Part shown: in pieces, positions 9,693-21,852 of the stretch
Layout of the letters: every line of letters starts with the position of its first letter
Numbering within the stretch: position 1 is the first letter of the stretch
Assembly (NCBI GenBank): GCA_947646735.1
Contig: CANTFK010000901.1
Coordinates: forward strand, 1 to 64,000
Length of the DNA: 64,000 nucleotides
Reading direction: 5' to 3'
Source of the DNA: Peronospora farinosa
Taxonomy: Eukaryota; Oomycota; Peronosporomycetes; Peronosporales; Peronosporaceae
Notes under the pieces: model-generated
Seen by the model: only the letters and a program-made list of their open reading frames with translations
What the model was told of the DNA's origin: nothing
Database searches by the model: none
Made by a program: the position numbers and the translations under genes

Positions 9693-11011
9693 CTCCTCCT
9701 CGGGCACCTGTGTCTCCCCTCTTGGTGTACTAGCCGACACATAGCAGCCTCGTAGCGTTGCCATCTTGGGCAGATCGACTACCTTGGTGAGCAATTCTGC
9801 CAGCATGAGTTATGAGCGCACGTTCTGAGCCTCGATCACGCTGCGATGAGCGTAGTCACAGAGAAACTTCAATGACGTCGATGTGTTTCGCTTTAGTTGA
9901 TGTCTCTTCGCCGTTGATATGACAAATGGCGGCCTGATTGTCGATGCGCATCGTCATTGGTGGTTCTGGCTCCATGCCGATCTCACGCAGCATTTCACGA
10001 ATTCCTAGCAGCTCCCGTGCGAGCCACGAATTCAGCTAATATGGTGCTGAGTGTGACGCCACCTTGCTTCTTCGCGCACCAGATCACAGCCATACCGTTG
10101 AGTCGCACAACGCCGCTGGTGATAGACTTGCGATCCTGTTTGTCTGCTGCAAAGTCTGCATCACTGAACGACTAGAGCGTCGGTGCGTTGCCCGTGTCGC
10201 GCTCTGGCACCATTTCGATCTTCATTGCGATCGTCCCCTTCAAGTATCGTGCGATCCGCTTGGCGATTATCCAGTCACGCACACGCGGTCGGTGCGTCTG
10301 TAGTGTTGCTTTGTGTACTGCAAACGACACGTCCGGTCGCGTGCATCGTGTGCTCCATAGTAGCGAGCCGACTAGAGACTGGAACGACCCGATCGTCGCG
10401 TGCTTGCATGCGTCGTTATTGTCGAGTAGTTCGCTGTCAGCATCTTGCACCTCGTACAAGTCTGCTTCAATTGGCGAACGCGTGGTATTCGCGTCACTTA
10501 ATTCATGATCTCGCAGCAACTCGACGATGGCCTCCTCTTGGTCCAAATCGTAACTCCCACTTGTCCCCTTGTTCACACGTATCCCGAGGAACTTCGCAAC
10601 TGGACCGAGGATTTTGATCGATAGGCACTGCATCACGTCGAAAAACTGCTTTACGACTACCGTAGGCGTTCAAGTGACAAGTATGTCGACGACGTAGACT
10701 CCTTCAATCACAAGCTCTGCGTCCAATCGCCTGTAGTATAAGCAGCTGTCGCTGATTCACTGCGTGTACCCGCCTTCGACAAATCGCTCCTGCATCAGCT
10801 GACTCCATAGTAGGCCGGCCCGTTTGAAACCATGAAGACTTCTGCGTAGCTCTAAAGCCAGGTCCTTTGTGCTCGTGACGCCGAGCTCGCGCATGCGCGC
10901 CGCTGGTACTTCCACGCCGCTCGGGATGTGCTGTAAGATCTCGAGGTGAGGCTCCTTCGACGCTTCGACATACTTCGGTATGTCACCGTGCTGAGCCGGG
11001 ACGCCCCACGT
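9693..11011 (-). pseudogene. copia-1 RT/RNase H 3' half, unit 1
   Basis: Minus-strand Copia polymerase fragment. 10757-11011 is palm; about 10685-10696 is the catalytic box, read as YVVD instead of YVDD; 10172-10636 is connection (KFLGIRV, SLVGSLLWSTRCTRPDVSFAV, AKRIARYLKGT). About 9810-10175 is RNase H (DFAADKQDRKS, WCAKKQGGVTLST, ARELLGIREMLREIG, KAKHIDV). Loss of a catalytic aspartate plus stops make it inactive. It is cut at 11011 by the tandem duplication joint. Confidence 0.85.
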
Positions 11012-11425
11012 GGACGACAACGCGGACGTCGTCCGAGGGTGATGCGTTGGTCGTGCTAGATTTTTACTCGCGCAGAACGACAAATGTTTCTTTCTCGTCC
11101 CTTTCAGTCACATCCTGGCGCATCAGCTCATCACATGACGTTCCAGTCGAACTTCTAGATGATGTTGTCGTTTTCTGTTCATCGGTAGTAAAAGGATCGG
11201 GGCTAGTTAAAAGGAAATCGAAAATCTTTGACTTGAACTTTAGTCCACAAGACAAGTTATTAATTAATGCAGTATTACTTAAGGTAAGTTTTACTGGGTC
11301 TAGTCAGCTCATCAGAAAGGAACGATGGTTTTTTTATCTTGACCATAGTATAGTCATATAAAATCAATCTTATTCATTTGCAAACAGAAATTCCCGCTCT
11401 TCCTTCATTCGAGAATCGTCTGGTA
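11012..11425. other. Left flank of CRN locus, unit 2
   Basis: Same as 581-995 but lacking one G. As a result a 104-codon plus frame (11047-11361) and a 63-codon minus frame (11064-11255) are open here and in unit 4 only. Neither resembles a known family. Confidence 0.45.
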
Positions 11426-13536
11426 ATGGTAAAGCTGTTTTGCGTCATCGTTGGTGTGAAGGGAAGTGCGTTTCCTGTCAACATTGATACGACTAAGAGT
11501 GTGTGTGTGGGGGACCTAAAAGACGCAATCACGGCAAAGAATGCGAGCGCCTTAAAGAACGTTGATGCGGACCAACTGCGTCTTTTATTGGCAAAGGAAA
11601 CGGACGGCGAGTGGCTCTCGTCTGGCTTGAAAATCGTGAAGAAGCAGAAGAAGGGTGAGAAAACTGCTTATATTGAAGCACTCACGGCGGAAGAAAATGA
11701 GCTGCAGGCAGATCACTTCCTTGAGGTTATTTTTGTTAAAAAAAACTCTCCCACCGCGTGGCTACATCCACGTACTGATCAAGCTACTTGAATCGATCAT
11801 GTATGCTGCTTCGCTTACAACGAACGTGCTACTTTCCACAACTACTGCGTTAAACGAGCCCGAAAAATACGCTGAAGAGTGCATCTCACTGGACGATTAG
11901 GAGGTCAAGCTGTGCACGAGATTCCATTGATCTCGAAATATATGAGCAGCTTGGGTGGATGCACCCAAACAGGAAAAATGTTTTGGCGAAGGAGAGATGA
12001 CAAAATTGTATCGCTGCTATTGGATGGATGGTTTCGAGAGTCATCTCCGCTGTCAAAAAAGAAGAGTATCATGGTAGTCTCGCCGGGTATTGGCAAGTCG
12101 ACGCTGTTGTGCGTGATGGCTTTCCTTCTCGTTTTCAAGCACAAAAAGATGTGCTGGTATACCGACGACTTAGCAAATATGATCACGAGAACTGTCTGTT
12201 TATCTGGGTTACGAAGATGGCAGGGTCGTGCAGTTTACAGTGGAGGAATGCGAAGACCGGACTGCGATTAACATATATAAAGAGCTTGTCCGTCAACAAG
12301 GCAAATTGAACGTATGGCTGTTGCTGGATGGATTGTAGTACCAAGATATTCCGGCTGGTGTGCAGACAGATAAGATGCTGGCACCGTCGCAGCAAGTGGA
12401 TCTGAATTCTGGAGAGCGAACTGATGCGTACTGCTGTCTATTTCCTTGCTGGTCACGAACGGATCTCTTTTCGGTGGGTAAACTTTTTTATAAGTTTCAC
12501 CGTAAGGACATGATTGAACGTTTCTACTATTCTGGGAATGTGCGAGTTTACACTGTCTACATGCACTGACATAATCGAGGCAATTGATAATGCGATCAGC
12601 AGTGTAAACTATGTCTCGAACTTGCTAAACAACAAGTCTAGCATTTCGACGGGGGGATCGCAAGTCGATCGCTTGCGCCATACTTTCGTGAAAAACCGAC
12701 GTGGTATATCTCCTCTTTATTCGAAGGAGTGGTGAAAACCGTTTATCTTCAGGTCGTGTTGGGAACAAGTTATCGACTCGGAATATGCTGCGCGTTGTCT
12801 CTCATTGAGACTCCGATCGGATGCACTATCTCGAATATATACGTGGGCGAAAAACACTGGGAACAATTCACTTACTGGAGCCGTTTTTGAGATTCTTCTA
12901 CATCGCCTGGCTGCCGACAACCAATTGGATCTCTATATTTTCGAATATGTTTCACCAAATGAAAGTAAACCACCCGCGGAAGAACAAATCGCACCGCGTC
13001 ATCATAAAGCGGGACAGGTGCGTTTGAAAAAAAAGTGCGACCTGCTCTGGAACGGCAAGCGATTATGTGATCCATCTGACCGAATGGAGAGATGATGAAA
13101 AGTGCTCGTACTGGTTTCCTGCGTGTGACAGATTTTCGAATATATTAACAGCATTGTGAAGCTTAAGTCTACATCCAACAAGAAGGGCAATGTAGCGTAT
13201 CTTTAATTTACTGTTGCGGGACAGCATAGCATTGACAGCAATCAGCTGAAAGAGATGAACAAGATTTTTTACCCAGACGATGTGAAGAATGCTGTAGCTA
13301 CCGAGCCACCAATTTACATCGCAGTTTGTCCAGATCGTGAATCTTGCAAAGCGCTTCGCCTGTTTCCAAAAGCCGAAGCTGTAGCAGCGAGAGAAGTTTG
13401 CCAAGTATTTGTGGGCTACTACGTCGAGAATAAACATGGTATTGTCGCCGATGAAATCCTGCTGCCTACTTCATCGCACTATTTTGTTGGTAATCTCCGA
13501 CTTTCAGCATATAAACAAAAAAGCGACAATGCCTAA
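11426..13536 (+). pseudogene. CRN (Crinkler) effector pseudogene, copy 2
   Basis: Starts at ATG 11426. Compared with copy 1, an extra A (8 in 11738-11745) throws the header out of frame before the HVL box. The P-loop reads VSPGIGKST because of a G-to-T change, and about 7 bases are missing near 12534 within the NTPase segment. The C-terminal nuclease-like region is in frame from 12805 to 13095 and 13255 to 13536. It is more decayed than copy 1. Confidence 0.83.
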
Positions 13537-14260
13537 AGAGGTAGCAGGAAAAGCTCATCGTTTTTCGTCTGTTAATCTTCCTGTCAAGCAGCCTGCATAT
13601 TTTGATGTTTTACGTGGCTGCGTCAGCTACGTTAAGTGGAATAATACACAGTGGTATTAACAGAGTGCTTCTTAATGGTTTGTTATAAAAGCGACATTCT
13701 CCTCGAGGTTGCGAATAAGCGTCCGTGCTCTCAGATGCAACATCACGGTCGTAATGATTGCCCGTGACGTCTGAGCTGGTAGCCTCTCGCATTCTTAAAG
13801 ATAGAGCTTTAAGCGGCGTATACGAAATACCAGGATCTTTTTCACTATAACGGTTCTCGCCTCATCCAAACGGGTTACGTCCCCGATTGGATACTCTTTC
13901 AACTTAGCGATCCAACTTTCCTCTTCTTGTGCTTGTTTTATTCGCTCAATCTGAGTTTGCTGTACAATTTCTTCCTGCATGGATTCCGGTTGTTGCCTAA
14001 TCCTGCTCCTAAAAATTTAGAAGCTTGTAATAACATATTATTAATCAATTTTTTAATATTTATTTAAAATATCTTAAAGAATAGTTTTTTATAAAATAAT
14101 GTATCATAAAATTAATTTAAATAATATAAATATTACTCAAAACATAAATTTCATTATAAAAAAGATATATAGATAAAGTTAATTTTAATTTACAAAAAAC
14201 ATTAAATTTTACTGTTGGCTTGAATATTTTTAAAAACAATATTACCATTCTAAAGCATCA

Positions 14261-16257
14261 CTACACCAAATATGCTGATCTGGTAATCGCGGCCATTTTT
14301 ACGACCCGATGAACACATTTTGGCGTCAACACTTCATTCAACCGGTTCTCTAGCATCAACTCTTGCAAGTCTTGATCCGACGTAATTATCGTACCCTCTT
14401 CTTGTTGCAACGCTGTGCTCGCCAATCGATCTGCACTTTGATTCCAATCTCGTTTCATATGTAAGAACTCGTGGATCGGCCACGATCGAAGCTTCTCCAT
14501 TGCTTTATGTCGTAACAACTGCAAACCAGGAGCCTTACAATTAATTTCGCCCCGCATCTGTCGGATCACTAGATTGGAATCGCCGCAAATAATAACGCGT
14601 CCCCTAGTCTGGTCCACTAATAAGTCGAAGCTGAGGAGTAACCCTCTCTATTCTGCTTCATTCACGGTCAGACCGGTAGCGAATTCAGAAGCGACAGCTA
14701 CGATCGTCCATTCCGGAAATTTCCATACGATTGCACTGTATGCTCCGCCTTTCTTCTTTACCCTGGCCGATCCATCGAAACTGACGACCAAAAGACTTTC
14801 ACTTTCCTCCACCGTAGGTGGCGGCATACTTATCGTCTGCCTTGGCTGCTTATGTGGAGCGATCGCAATCAACACTTCGTTTGCTTCCTCACGGGGGGGA
14901 TTATACTCGCAGCCAATGTACCCAATATTTCGTCCTCGCCCTTCTCACTTCGGCGGATTTCCAGTGTCCAGTTTGAAAGGAGTGCAGCACATCTTCCTAA
15001 TCTTCCGTTGAGACTAGAAGATTGTAGCAGCCAAGTTAGAGTTGAATATCGCGTAAGTACAGTGATGTCACGTGGCACGAGCATTGTGTAGCAAATATCC
15101 AGTATCCGAAGGAGGGCTAAGACCTCTTTCTCCACCATTCCGTAGTTGACTTCGTTTGGCTTCAACGAACGACTAGAGAAAGTAACAGGCCTATATATTC
15201 CGTCATGTTCTTGTAGTAATGCAGCCGATATCGCCCATTTGCTGGCATGTACCACTATTACAGGCGGTCGGTCCGGATTAAAATGTTTCAAAATCGGCGT
15301 TGCAGCTATTTTAGCTTTCAACAAGGTAAATGCGATTATGGCATTCTCCCATCGATTCCTGCCCTCGGTATCCTGATCGTCCCCGGTACTAATATCCAGA
15401 TCGTGATCGTCCCCAACTTTTAAAAGTGGATCGCACTTCGGTCTAACATCAATACTGGACATCTGAGCGTCACTAGCACGTCTGATCTCATGAAAATCTG
15501 CTTCCCGTAGCTCATACAGCACCGATGCATAAATCGCAAAGTCTTCAATAAACCGACTGTAGTAATTTTGACTTCTCAAAAAATGATTGCATCGATCGCA
15601 AATTTTGAGGGAATGGAATATTTACAAGCGATCCCAAATCTTTTGGATGAGCTTCCAAACCTGCGAGCGAGACCTGATGACCCAGGTAATCCACTTTACG
15701 ACGTCCCCAGAAACTTTTGGCCACACTGATCGATAAATTCCACCTATTGCATGCATCCAACAATCGTTCCACTTTGTGATACAGAGTGTTCCACAATGTG
15801 GCAGGTATCAATATATCATCGATATACGACCGCCGACCTATCACTGATGGTCTTGGATCGGTATACGGTTCACCGTCGGTGAATACATCAATCGGCCTTG
15901 ATGATTCAGTAGTGATCGAATCAGGGTTTGTACCAATTTTCAAAACCCATATAAGGCATTGTCAATCAATCGTTGGTAAATCTGAGGAGCATTCTTTAAG
16001 CCAAAAGGCATACGCAACCATTCATATAATCCAGATGGTGTGATATATGCAGAAATCTCCCTTGCTCGTTTTGTCATCTCAACCACCCAAAATCCACTCG
16101 CCGTATCCAGAGAGCAGTACCACATAGCTTTATCCATGTCTTGCAGAAATTCACTGATTAGTGGCATAGGATATACCATCAATCGGGTCAACTGGTTCAC
16201 CCTACGATAATCGATACATAATCGGATGTCTTCGCCGTTTTTCTTAAAAATCACCAC
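14261..16257 (-). pseudogene. Gypsy RT, RNase H and second RNase H, copy 2
   Basis: Reverse transcriptase with YIDDIL (15545-15943) and upstream fingers/palm (15940-16257), RNase H (14869-15579), second RNase H in two pieces (14648-14875 and 14261-14617) around the shared in-frame TAG. The breaks are the same as in copy 1, showing common descent. Confidence 0.85.
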
Positions 16258-18787
16258 GATTGGCGAAGCCCATGGCGATGTCGATGGTCGAATGATCTTG
16301 GCAGATAATAACCCCTTGATCAGATTGCTAATTTTTCTTGAAACTTGGGTGCCACCGGCCTTACTCTTTGCGCGATCGGGTTCGCTCCTCCAACATCGAT
16401 ATCACAAACAGCTCCACGCGCCGCGGTGGGTAGGGCATTGCCTTTCCCGATGAGCAAGTGGCGATTCTTCCAGATCAATTGTCGTAACCTCTCTTGATCT
16501 TCCGTCAGCGGTATTCCAGGATCGCCTTCTTGAATATCCTCGATAGCACCTCCACTGTAGGCGTAACTGGTAAAATCGCCATGTGTTGATTCACGTCTTC
16601 AGCGAACAGCTCACCGCCTTCGTGAATATACACTGAATCTTTTGGCGATGCACCTTCTGTTGGTATTTCATCGATCACAACTGTGGCGGCTTTGTTGCCT
16701 TCTCCGACGTTTTCTGTTCTTGAACCGGTATTACTCGATCTTTCTTGTTCATCGCAATCGTCTTTAGACCTTCGATCGCCTCACCCGATCGATCTTGTTC
16801 CTGATCAGTTCCTTCAATTTCGGGAATCACACTGTTCTCGACTATGACCGCATTGATCACAAAAGGCACTTCTGCTGAACAATTATCTTCCCTATGCAAG
16901 TGATCTTGGTCATCGATTTGACTTTGAGTTTCACCGTCCTTGATCGTTACTTCGCAAGTTTGCGGCGCAATCTCGTCAGTGCTCGTGACCTTCTCGATCT
17001 CTTCTTTTCTTGGGCGGGTTAATATCTTAGCTGGTGTAGGATAAGACGGGTGAACAACCAACGGTCCTGTCTGCTCTTTCGGGAACTATTCCTTCCGATC
17101 TGTGGTTGCTTCATAGGCCAGAGTCTGCCACTCATTATAACATCGCGATCCAACCGAAACATATCCAGTGATCGGGGTACCATATCTATAGTCGTCCACC
17201 AACCTAACAAGGATCCGTGATTTACAATTACTTCTCGATCCACTAGATTGGTCAGCTGAAAATATTTAATCCGGCCCAGTCTGGTAGTCACAGTCGGTAT
17301 CCATTTTTGATCTCTTCTCACCCAAAGCTAAGCTTTCGGGGCACCACTACCAATCTTCATTTCTGTTGATCCGCCTACTGGAATCACCACATGCTGATCA
17401 TTAATCGTGATCGGCTGCATGTTCGATCGATACGGCGGTCTTCGCCCAGCCAAGTGAATTCTGACTTCATCTGGTAAACAAAGAGTTCCATCTGCCAAAT
17501 CCAAGCGAATTCCAGCTGGGACCATAAATTCCATGCCCATGATCGCTCCTTGACCAACTTGATCGCCCACCCAGGCGTCAAAATAATATACCAGTGATCC
17601 ATTTAATGTGATCTTGATCTTGGTACGTCCTTCCGTCATATACGTGTTCTCACCAATTCCAATACATTTTTGCCTTTGGCTCTCGTCGATGACACATCCT
17701 ACCTTACGAGCAAAAGGGAGGTGTAGACGATCGAGACTTCGGCTCCAGTATCGAATAGCATAGTAGCCTTCTCATTGTTGATCTTGCCCACTGCCTTGGC
17801 CTTGAACCACTTTCCTGGGGTATGATATTTCCAATTCCCCCGTCATTCTCCTGGCGCTAGGTCGACCTTTATCTTAGTAGGCGATCGAGCAAATTCATCA
17901 ACTTTCCCCAAACTCGCTATTGAATGCATAGGGTCCAAATCACATGTATTGATGATCGGCTCGATCCGTGTATTACCATCTTGATCTGTCCTTCTGCCTT
18001 CAACGTATGCATAAATGCAGAGCCTAGAACGCTCGGCTCGTACCAGATTCCAACCTGGCGAGCTACCTATTTAACATTTCCTCCGCTTTCGGCGGGAGCA
18101 TCCCAGCATGCTTGGTCGGCACATACCACTGACGAATCAGATTGTAGAATTTTTCCATCGGGCAGTTCTCTCCTCCGTGCATCTACGGTAAGTTCTAGCC
18201 CCGTTACAGAAAACTTATGGGTTATGCAGCTTAAGCACTAAGGCCCAAGCTTTGGCAAGTTTGCCATTGCGAAGTTGACCTTAATCGCATCGTCGAGTTC
18301 GACGAACCGTCTCAACAAGGAGTCGCTTTCGACTGCCTTGTACTAGGAGACATCTATCTTCAAATTCTCGGGTGGACGTAGATGCGACGAACTGGCAGCA
18401 GAAACCTTAGCCTGCTGCTGTCTCAACAGCTCAGTCTTTTAAGCGCCCTGATGCATCAACAAGTCAGCTTGTTGAGCGCCATGTTCTGTCAACAAGTCTA
18501 CCTGCTGAGCACCTTGCTCCTGTAGCAAGGTGAGTTTCTTAACGAGTTTTTCAAGTTCATGTTGTATGAACTTGGCGATGGTTGCATGTTGTTCGTCTCC
18601 GCTACAAGAAAGCAAGACGGCACCAACGGCAGGATTGCCAATGGTTTCATACATACGTTGAATCGCATTCCATTCGAGATCACCCAAATGGCGGAAGTCA
18701 TCACGCGTTGCGTGATGACGTTCTTCATTCGTTGGCTACATAGCGGATGGTACGGTGGTCGTTGAACGGACCACGAATCGCTACCAG

Positions 18788-19235
18788 GATTAATGGGGCA
18801 CCCTCTGATTACACTCTGAGAGCATGATTTACCTTCACTACTTTAAGTGAAAGCAGGTGCCTCAGAACTTCACGTACACATGACAAAGGAAGTCTTATTG
18901 AAGGGGCTGTGAAGAAAATGGGAACTGTATTTAATATAGCTACCTTATCCAATAAAACTAATCTGTGTTTAACCTTTCCTTAACTATATTAAACTACAAT
19001 ATGTATGTTACAAGTTGCCTTCACTCATTGCCCGCGTCCATCGGTCATTGGTCAGCGCGTTGATTGATATAACGGCCTATATCAACCAGTTAGAGGGCAT
19101 CTACCAACTTCAAGGAGATGCAGGGACAATATTTTTAGGAAAAGGTAATATTGTCAAATATTATTAGTTATAGTAATATTTTTCTTGGCACTTTTTATCA
19201 ATGCCAATATTATGTAAACGGCTCACCCCGTTACA
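18788..19235 (-). repeat. Gypsy 5' LTR, copy 2
   Basis: Same LTR as 8361-8809, opening on the minus strand with TGTAACGGGG at 19235. It differs from copy 1 by two substitutions around 19100-19120, which are shared with copies 3 and 4. Confidence 0.55.
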
Positions 19236-19768
19236 GCCTGGTTTTGGGCGGGGATATCAAAGCCGAATTTACATTAATTAGCTAGTCGCTTGCGCTACAC
19301 AGTTCCTAAACGCATTAAGAAATTGTACAGCGCTACAATCAGCCCAAACGGTTCAATTGATGTAGCCCCACTTTTCTTATACTTTTCAATTAGCTTCTTG
19401 CCCTTGTTCTTGCTCTTCTTGACTTTATCAGAGAAGTTAAGGGTGAGGATTATGCCATTGGTGCTATAGCAGGTACCTCCCAGTCATGCAGATAAGTCTG
19501 TAGTACTCGAAGCACTAGCAAGTTCAGTGCAACAAATTAATTGTGCCACTATGTCAAAAATGTTAGGTAAATAAAGTGGCAAACGCCGTAATTCGTCACA
19601 TAATTAATCCATCATGTGTAGCAGTATAATATTTACAAAACGTTCGAATGTTAGCGCTACAACAAATCAAGGACCGAAACGTATCGCAATGCCCATGTCA
19701 GTACGCGAGACCGTAAGTATGCGCTTGTATTCCGCGATACATCTCTTCAGGTCCTAAAATGTAGAAAG
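19236..19768. other. Spacer, unit 2
   Basis: Copy of the 8810-9342 spacer, with the same unrecognised lysine-rich minus-strand frame (about 19295-19483). Confidence 0.4.
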
Positions 19769-20118
19769 TGTAAGTTGTAGAAGGCAAATTGGATCCTAGT
19801 ATTCATTACACAGCTCTCCGCGCTCGCTATCTGTCTCTCTCTCGCTCGCTAGCTCTTCACTTTCACTCATGCAACGTTCTCACTGCGCTCGCACCATGCG
19901 ATCCAACAGGCACGCGATCGTTCCACACGTCGCGACTGCTCACACCACGCCATCACGACTGCTCACGGCGTCGCACACGCCATCGCGACTGCTGCCGTAC
20001 GCCGTCTGCTTCTCTCTTCTCGCTGCATACTGGAACACAGTGTGCCCGATACTGACCTTTCGCATCTTTAATGCAACTCTTGCGATCATGCATTCACACA
20101 GAGCGACTTCTTTTAACA
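19769..20118 (-). repeat. copia-1 3' LTR, unit 2
   Basis: Copy of the LTR at 9343-9692, with the same purine tract on its inner side and the same GAAAG outer flank. Confidence 0.8.
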
Positions 20119-21437
20119 CTCCTCCTCGGGCACCTGTGTCTCCCCTCTTGGTGTACTAGCCGACACATAGCAGCCTCGTAGCGTTGCCATCTTGGGCAGA
20201 TCGACTACCTTGGTGAGCAATTCTGCCAGCATGAGTTATGAGCGCACGTTCTGAGCCTCGATCACGCTGCGATGAGCGTAGTCACAGAGAAACTTCAATG
20301 ACGTCGATGTGTTTCGCTTTAGTTGATGTCTCTTCGCCGTTGATATGACAAATGGCGGCCTGATTGTCGATGCGCATCGTCATTGGTGGTTCTGGCTCCA
20401 TGCCGATCTCACGCAGCATTTCACGAATTCCTAGCAGCTCCCGTGCGAGCCACGAATTCAGCTAATATGGTGCTGAGTGTGACGCCACCTTGCTTCTTCG
20501 CGCACCAGATCACAGCCATACCGTTGAGTCGCACAACGCCGCTGGTGATAGACTTGCGATCCTGTTTGTCTGCTGCAAAGTCTGCATCACTGAACGACTA
20601 GAGCGTCGGTGCGTTGCCCGTGTCGCGCTCTGGCACCATTTCGATCTTCATTGCGATCGTCCCCTTCAAGTATCGTGCGATCCGCTTGGCGATTATCCAG
20701 TCACGCACACGCGGTCGGTGCGTCTGTAGTGTTGCTTTGTGTACTGCAAACGACACGTCCGGTCGCGTGCATCGTGTGCTCCATAGTAGCGAGCCGACTA
20801 GAGACTGGAACGACCCGATCGTCGCGTGCTTGCATGCGTCGTTATTGTCGAGTAGTTCGCTGTCAGCATCTTGCACCTCGTACAAGTCTGCTTCAATTGG
20901 CGAACGCGTGGTATTCGCGTCACTTAATTCATGATCTCGCAGCAACTCGACGATGGCCTCCTCTTGGTCCAAATCGTAACTCCCACTTGTCCCCTTGTTC
21001 ACACGTATCCCGAGGAACTTCGCAACTGGACCGAGGATTTTGATCGATAGGCACTGCATCACGTCGAAAAACTGCTTTACGACTACCGTAGGCGTTCAAG
21101 TGACAAGTATGTCGACGACGTAGACTCCTTCAATCACAAGCTCTGCGTCCAATCGCCTGTAGTATAAGCAGCTGTCGCTGATTCACTGCGTGTACCCGCC
21201 TTCGACAAATCGCTCCTGCATCAGCTGACTCCATAGTAGGCCGGCCCGTTTGAAACCATGAAGACTTCTGCGTAGCTCTAAAGCCAGGTCCTTTGTGCTC
21301 GTGACGCCGAGCTCGCGCATGCGCGCCGCTGGTACTTCCACGCCGCTCGGGATGTGCTGTAAGATCTCGAGGTGAGGCTCCTTCGACGCTTCGACATACT
21401 TCGGTATGTCACCGTGCTGAGCCGGGACGCCCCACGT
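20119..21437 (-). pseudogene. copia-1 RT/RNase H 3' half, unit 2
   Basis: Copy of 9693-11011: RT palm at 21183-21437, YVVD in place of YVDD, connection at 20598-21062 and RNase H remnant below it. It ends at the duplication joint 21437/21438. Confidence 0.85.
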
Positions 21438-21852
21438 GGACGACAACGCGGACGTCGTCCGAGGGTGATGCGTTGGTCGTGCTAGATTTTTACTCGCGCA
21501 GAACGACAAATGTTTCTTTCTCGTCCCTTTCAGTCACATCCTGGCGCATCAGCTCATCACATGACGTTCCAGTCGAACTTCTAGAGTGATGTTGTCGTTT
21601 TCTGTTCATCGGTAGTAAAAGGATCGGGGCTAGTTAAAAGGAAATCGAAAATCTTTGACTTGAACTTTAGTCCACAAGACAAGTTATTAATTAATGCAGT
21701 ATTACTTAAGGTAAGTTTTACTGGGTCTAGTCAGCTCATCAGAAAGGAACGATGGTTTTTTTATCTTGACCATAGTATAGTCATATAAAATCAATCTTAT
21801 TCATTTGCAAACAGAAATTCCCGCTCTTCCTTCATTCGAGAATCGTCTGGTA
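21438..21852. other. Left flank of CRN locus, unit 3
   Basis: Same as 581-995, including the extra G of unit 1. No recognised gene. Confidence 0.45.

Larger units (their letters stand above)
581..11011. repeat. Tandem array unit 1 (about 10.43 kb)
   Basis: First complete unit of the head-to-tail array. It runs from the duplication joint after the motif CCCACGT at 580 to the same joint at 11011. Contents in order: left flank, CRN pseudogene, truncated Gypsy element, spacer, copia-1 3' half. The next three units match it nearly base for base, with only scattered single-base differences, homopolymer changes and small indels. This places the duplications as recent, or homogenised by gene conversion. 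Confidence 0.93.
13795..19235 (-). mobile_element. Truncated Ty3/Gypsy element, copy 2
   Basis: Same architecture and breaks as copy 1: 5' LTR 18788-19235, gag about 17906-18756, protease 17019-17771, RT/RNase H 14869-16257, second RNase H 14261-14875, AT-rich stretch about 14009-14260, integrase linker 13795-13980. The G run at 14893-14899 has 7 G, so the RNase H to second RNase H junction is frameshifted. Confidence 0.9.
11012..21437. repeat. Tandem array unit 2
   Basis: 10,426 bases with the same order of parts as unit 1. Private or shared changes include a 7-base shortening in the CRN near 12534 (only this unit), 8 A at 11738-11745, and G instead of C in GTGATGTCACG near 15066 (shared with unit 4). 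The left-flank allele TAGATGATG is also shared with unit 4, not with unit 1 or 3. Confidence 0.93.

Noticed and set aside
9363..9733. Plus-strand frames of 88-96 codons repeated in each unit and at 48493-48930.
   Set aside because: They lie within the copia-1 LTR, antisense to the element, and have no family resemblance.
10183..10617. Arginine/serine-rich plus-strand frames of 106-144 codons.
   Set aside because: They are antisense shadows of copia-1 reverse transcriptase.
11047..11361. A 104-codon plus frame in units 2 and 4.
   Set aside because: It is closed by a one-base indel in units 1 and 3 and resembles no known protein.
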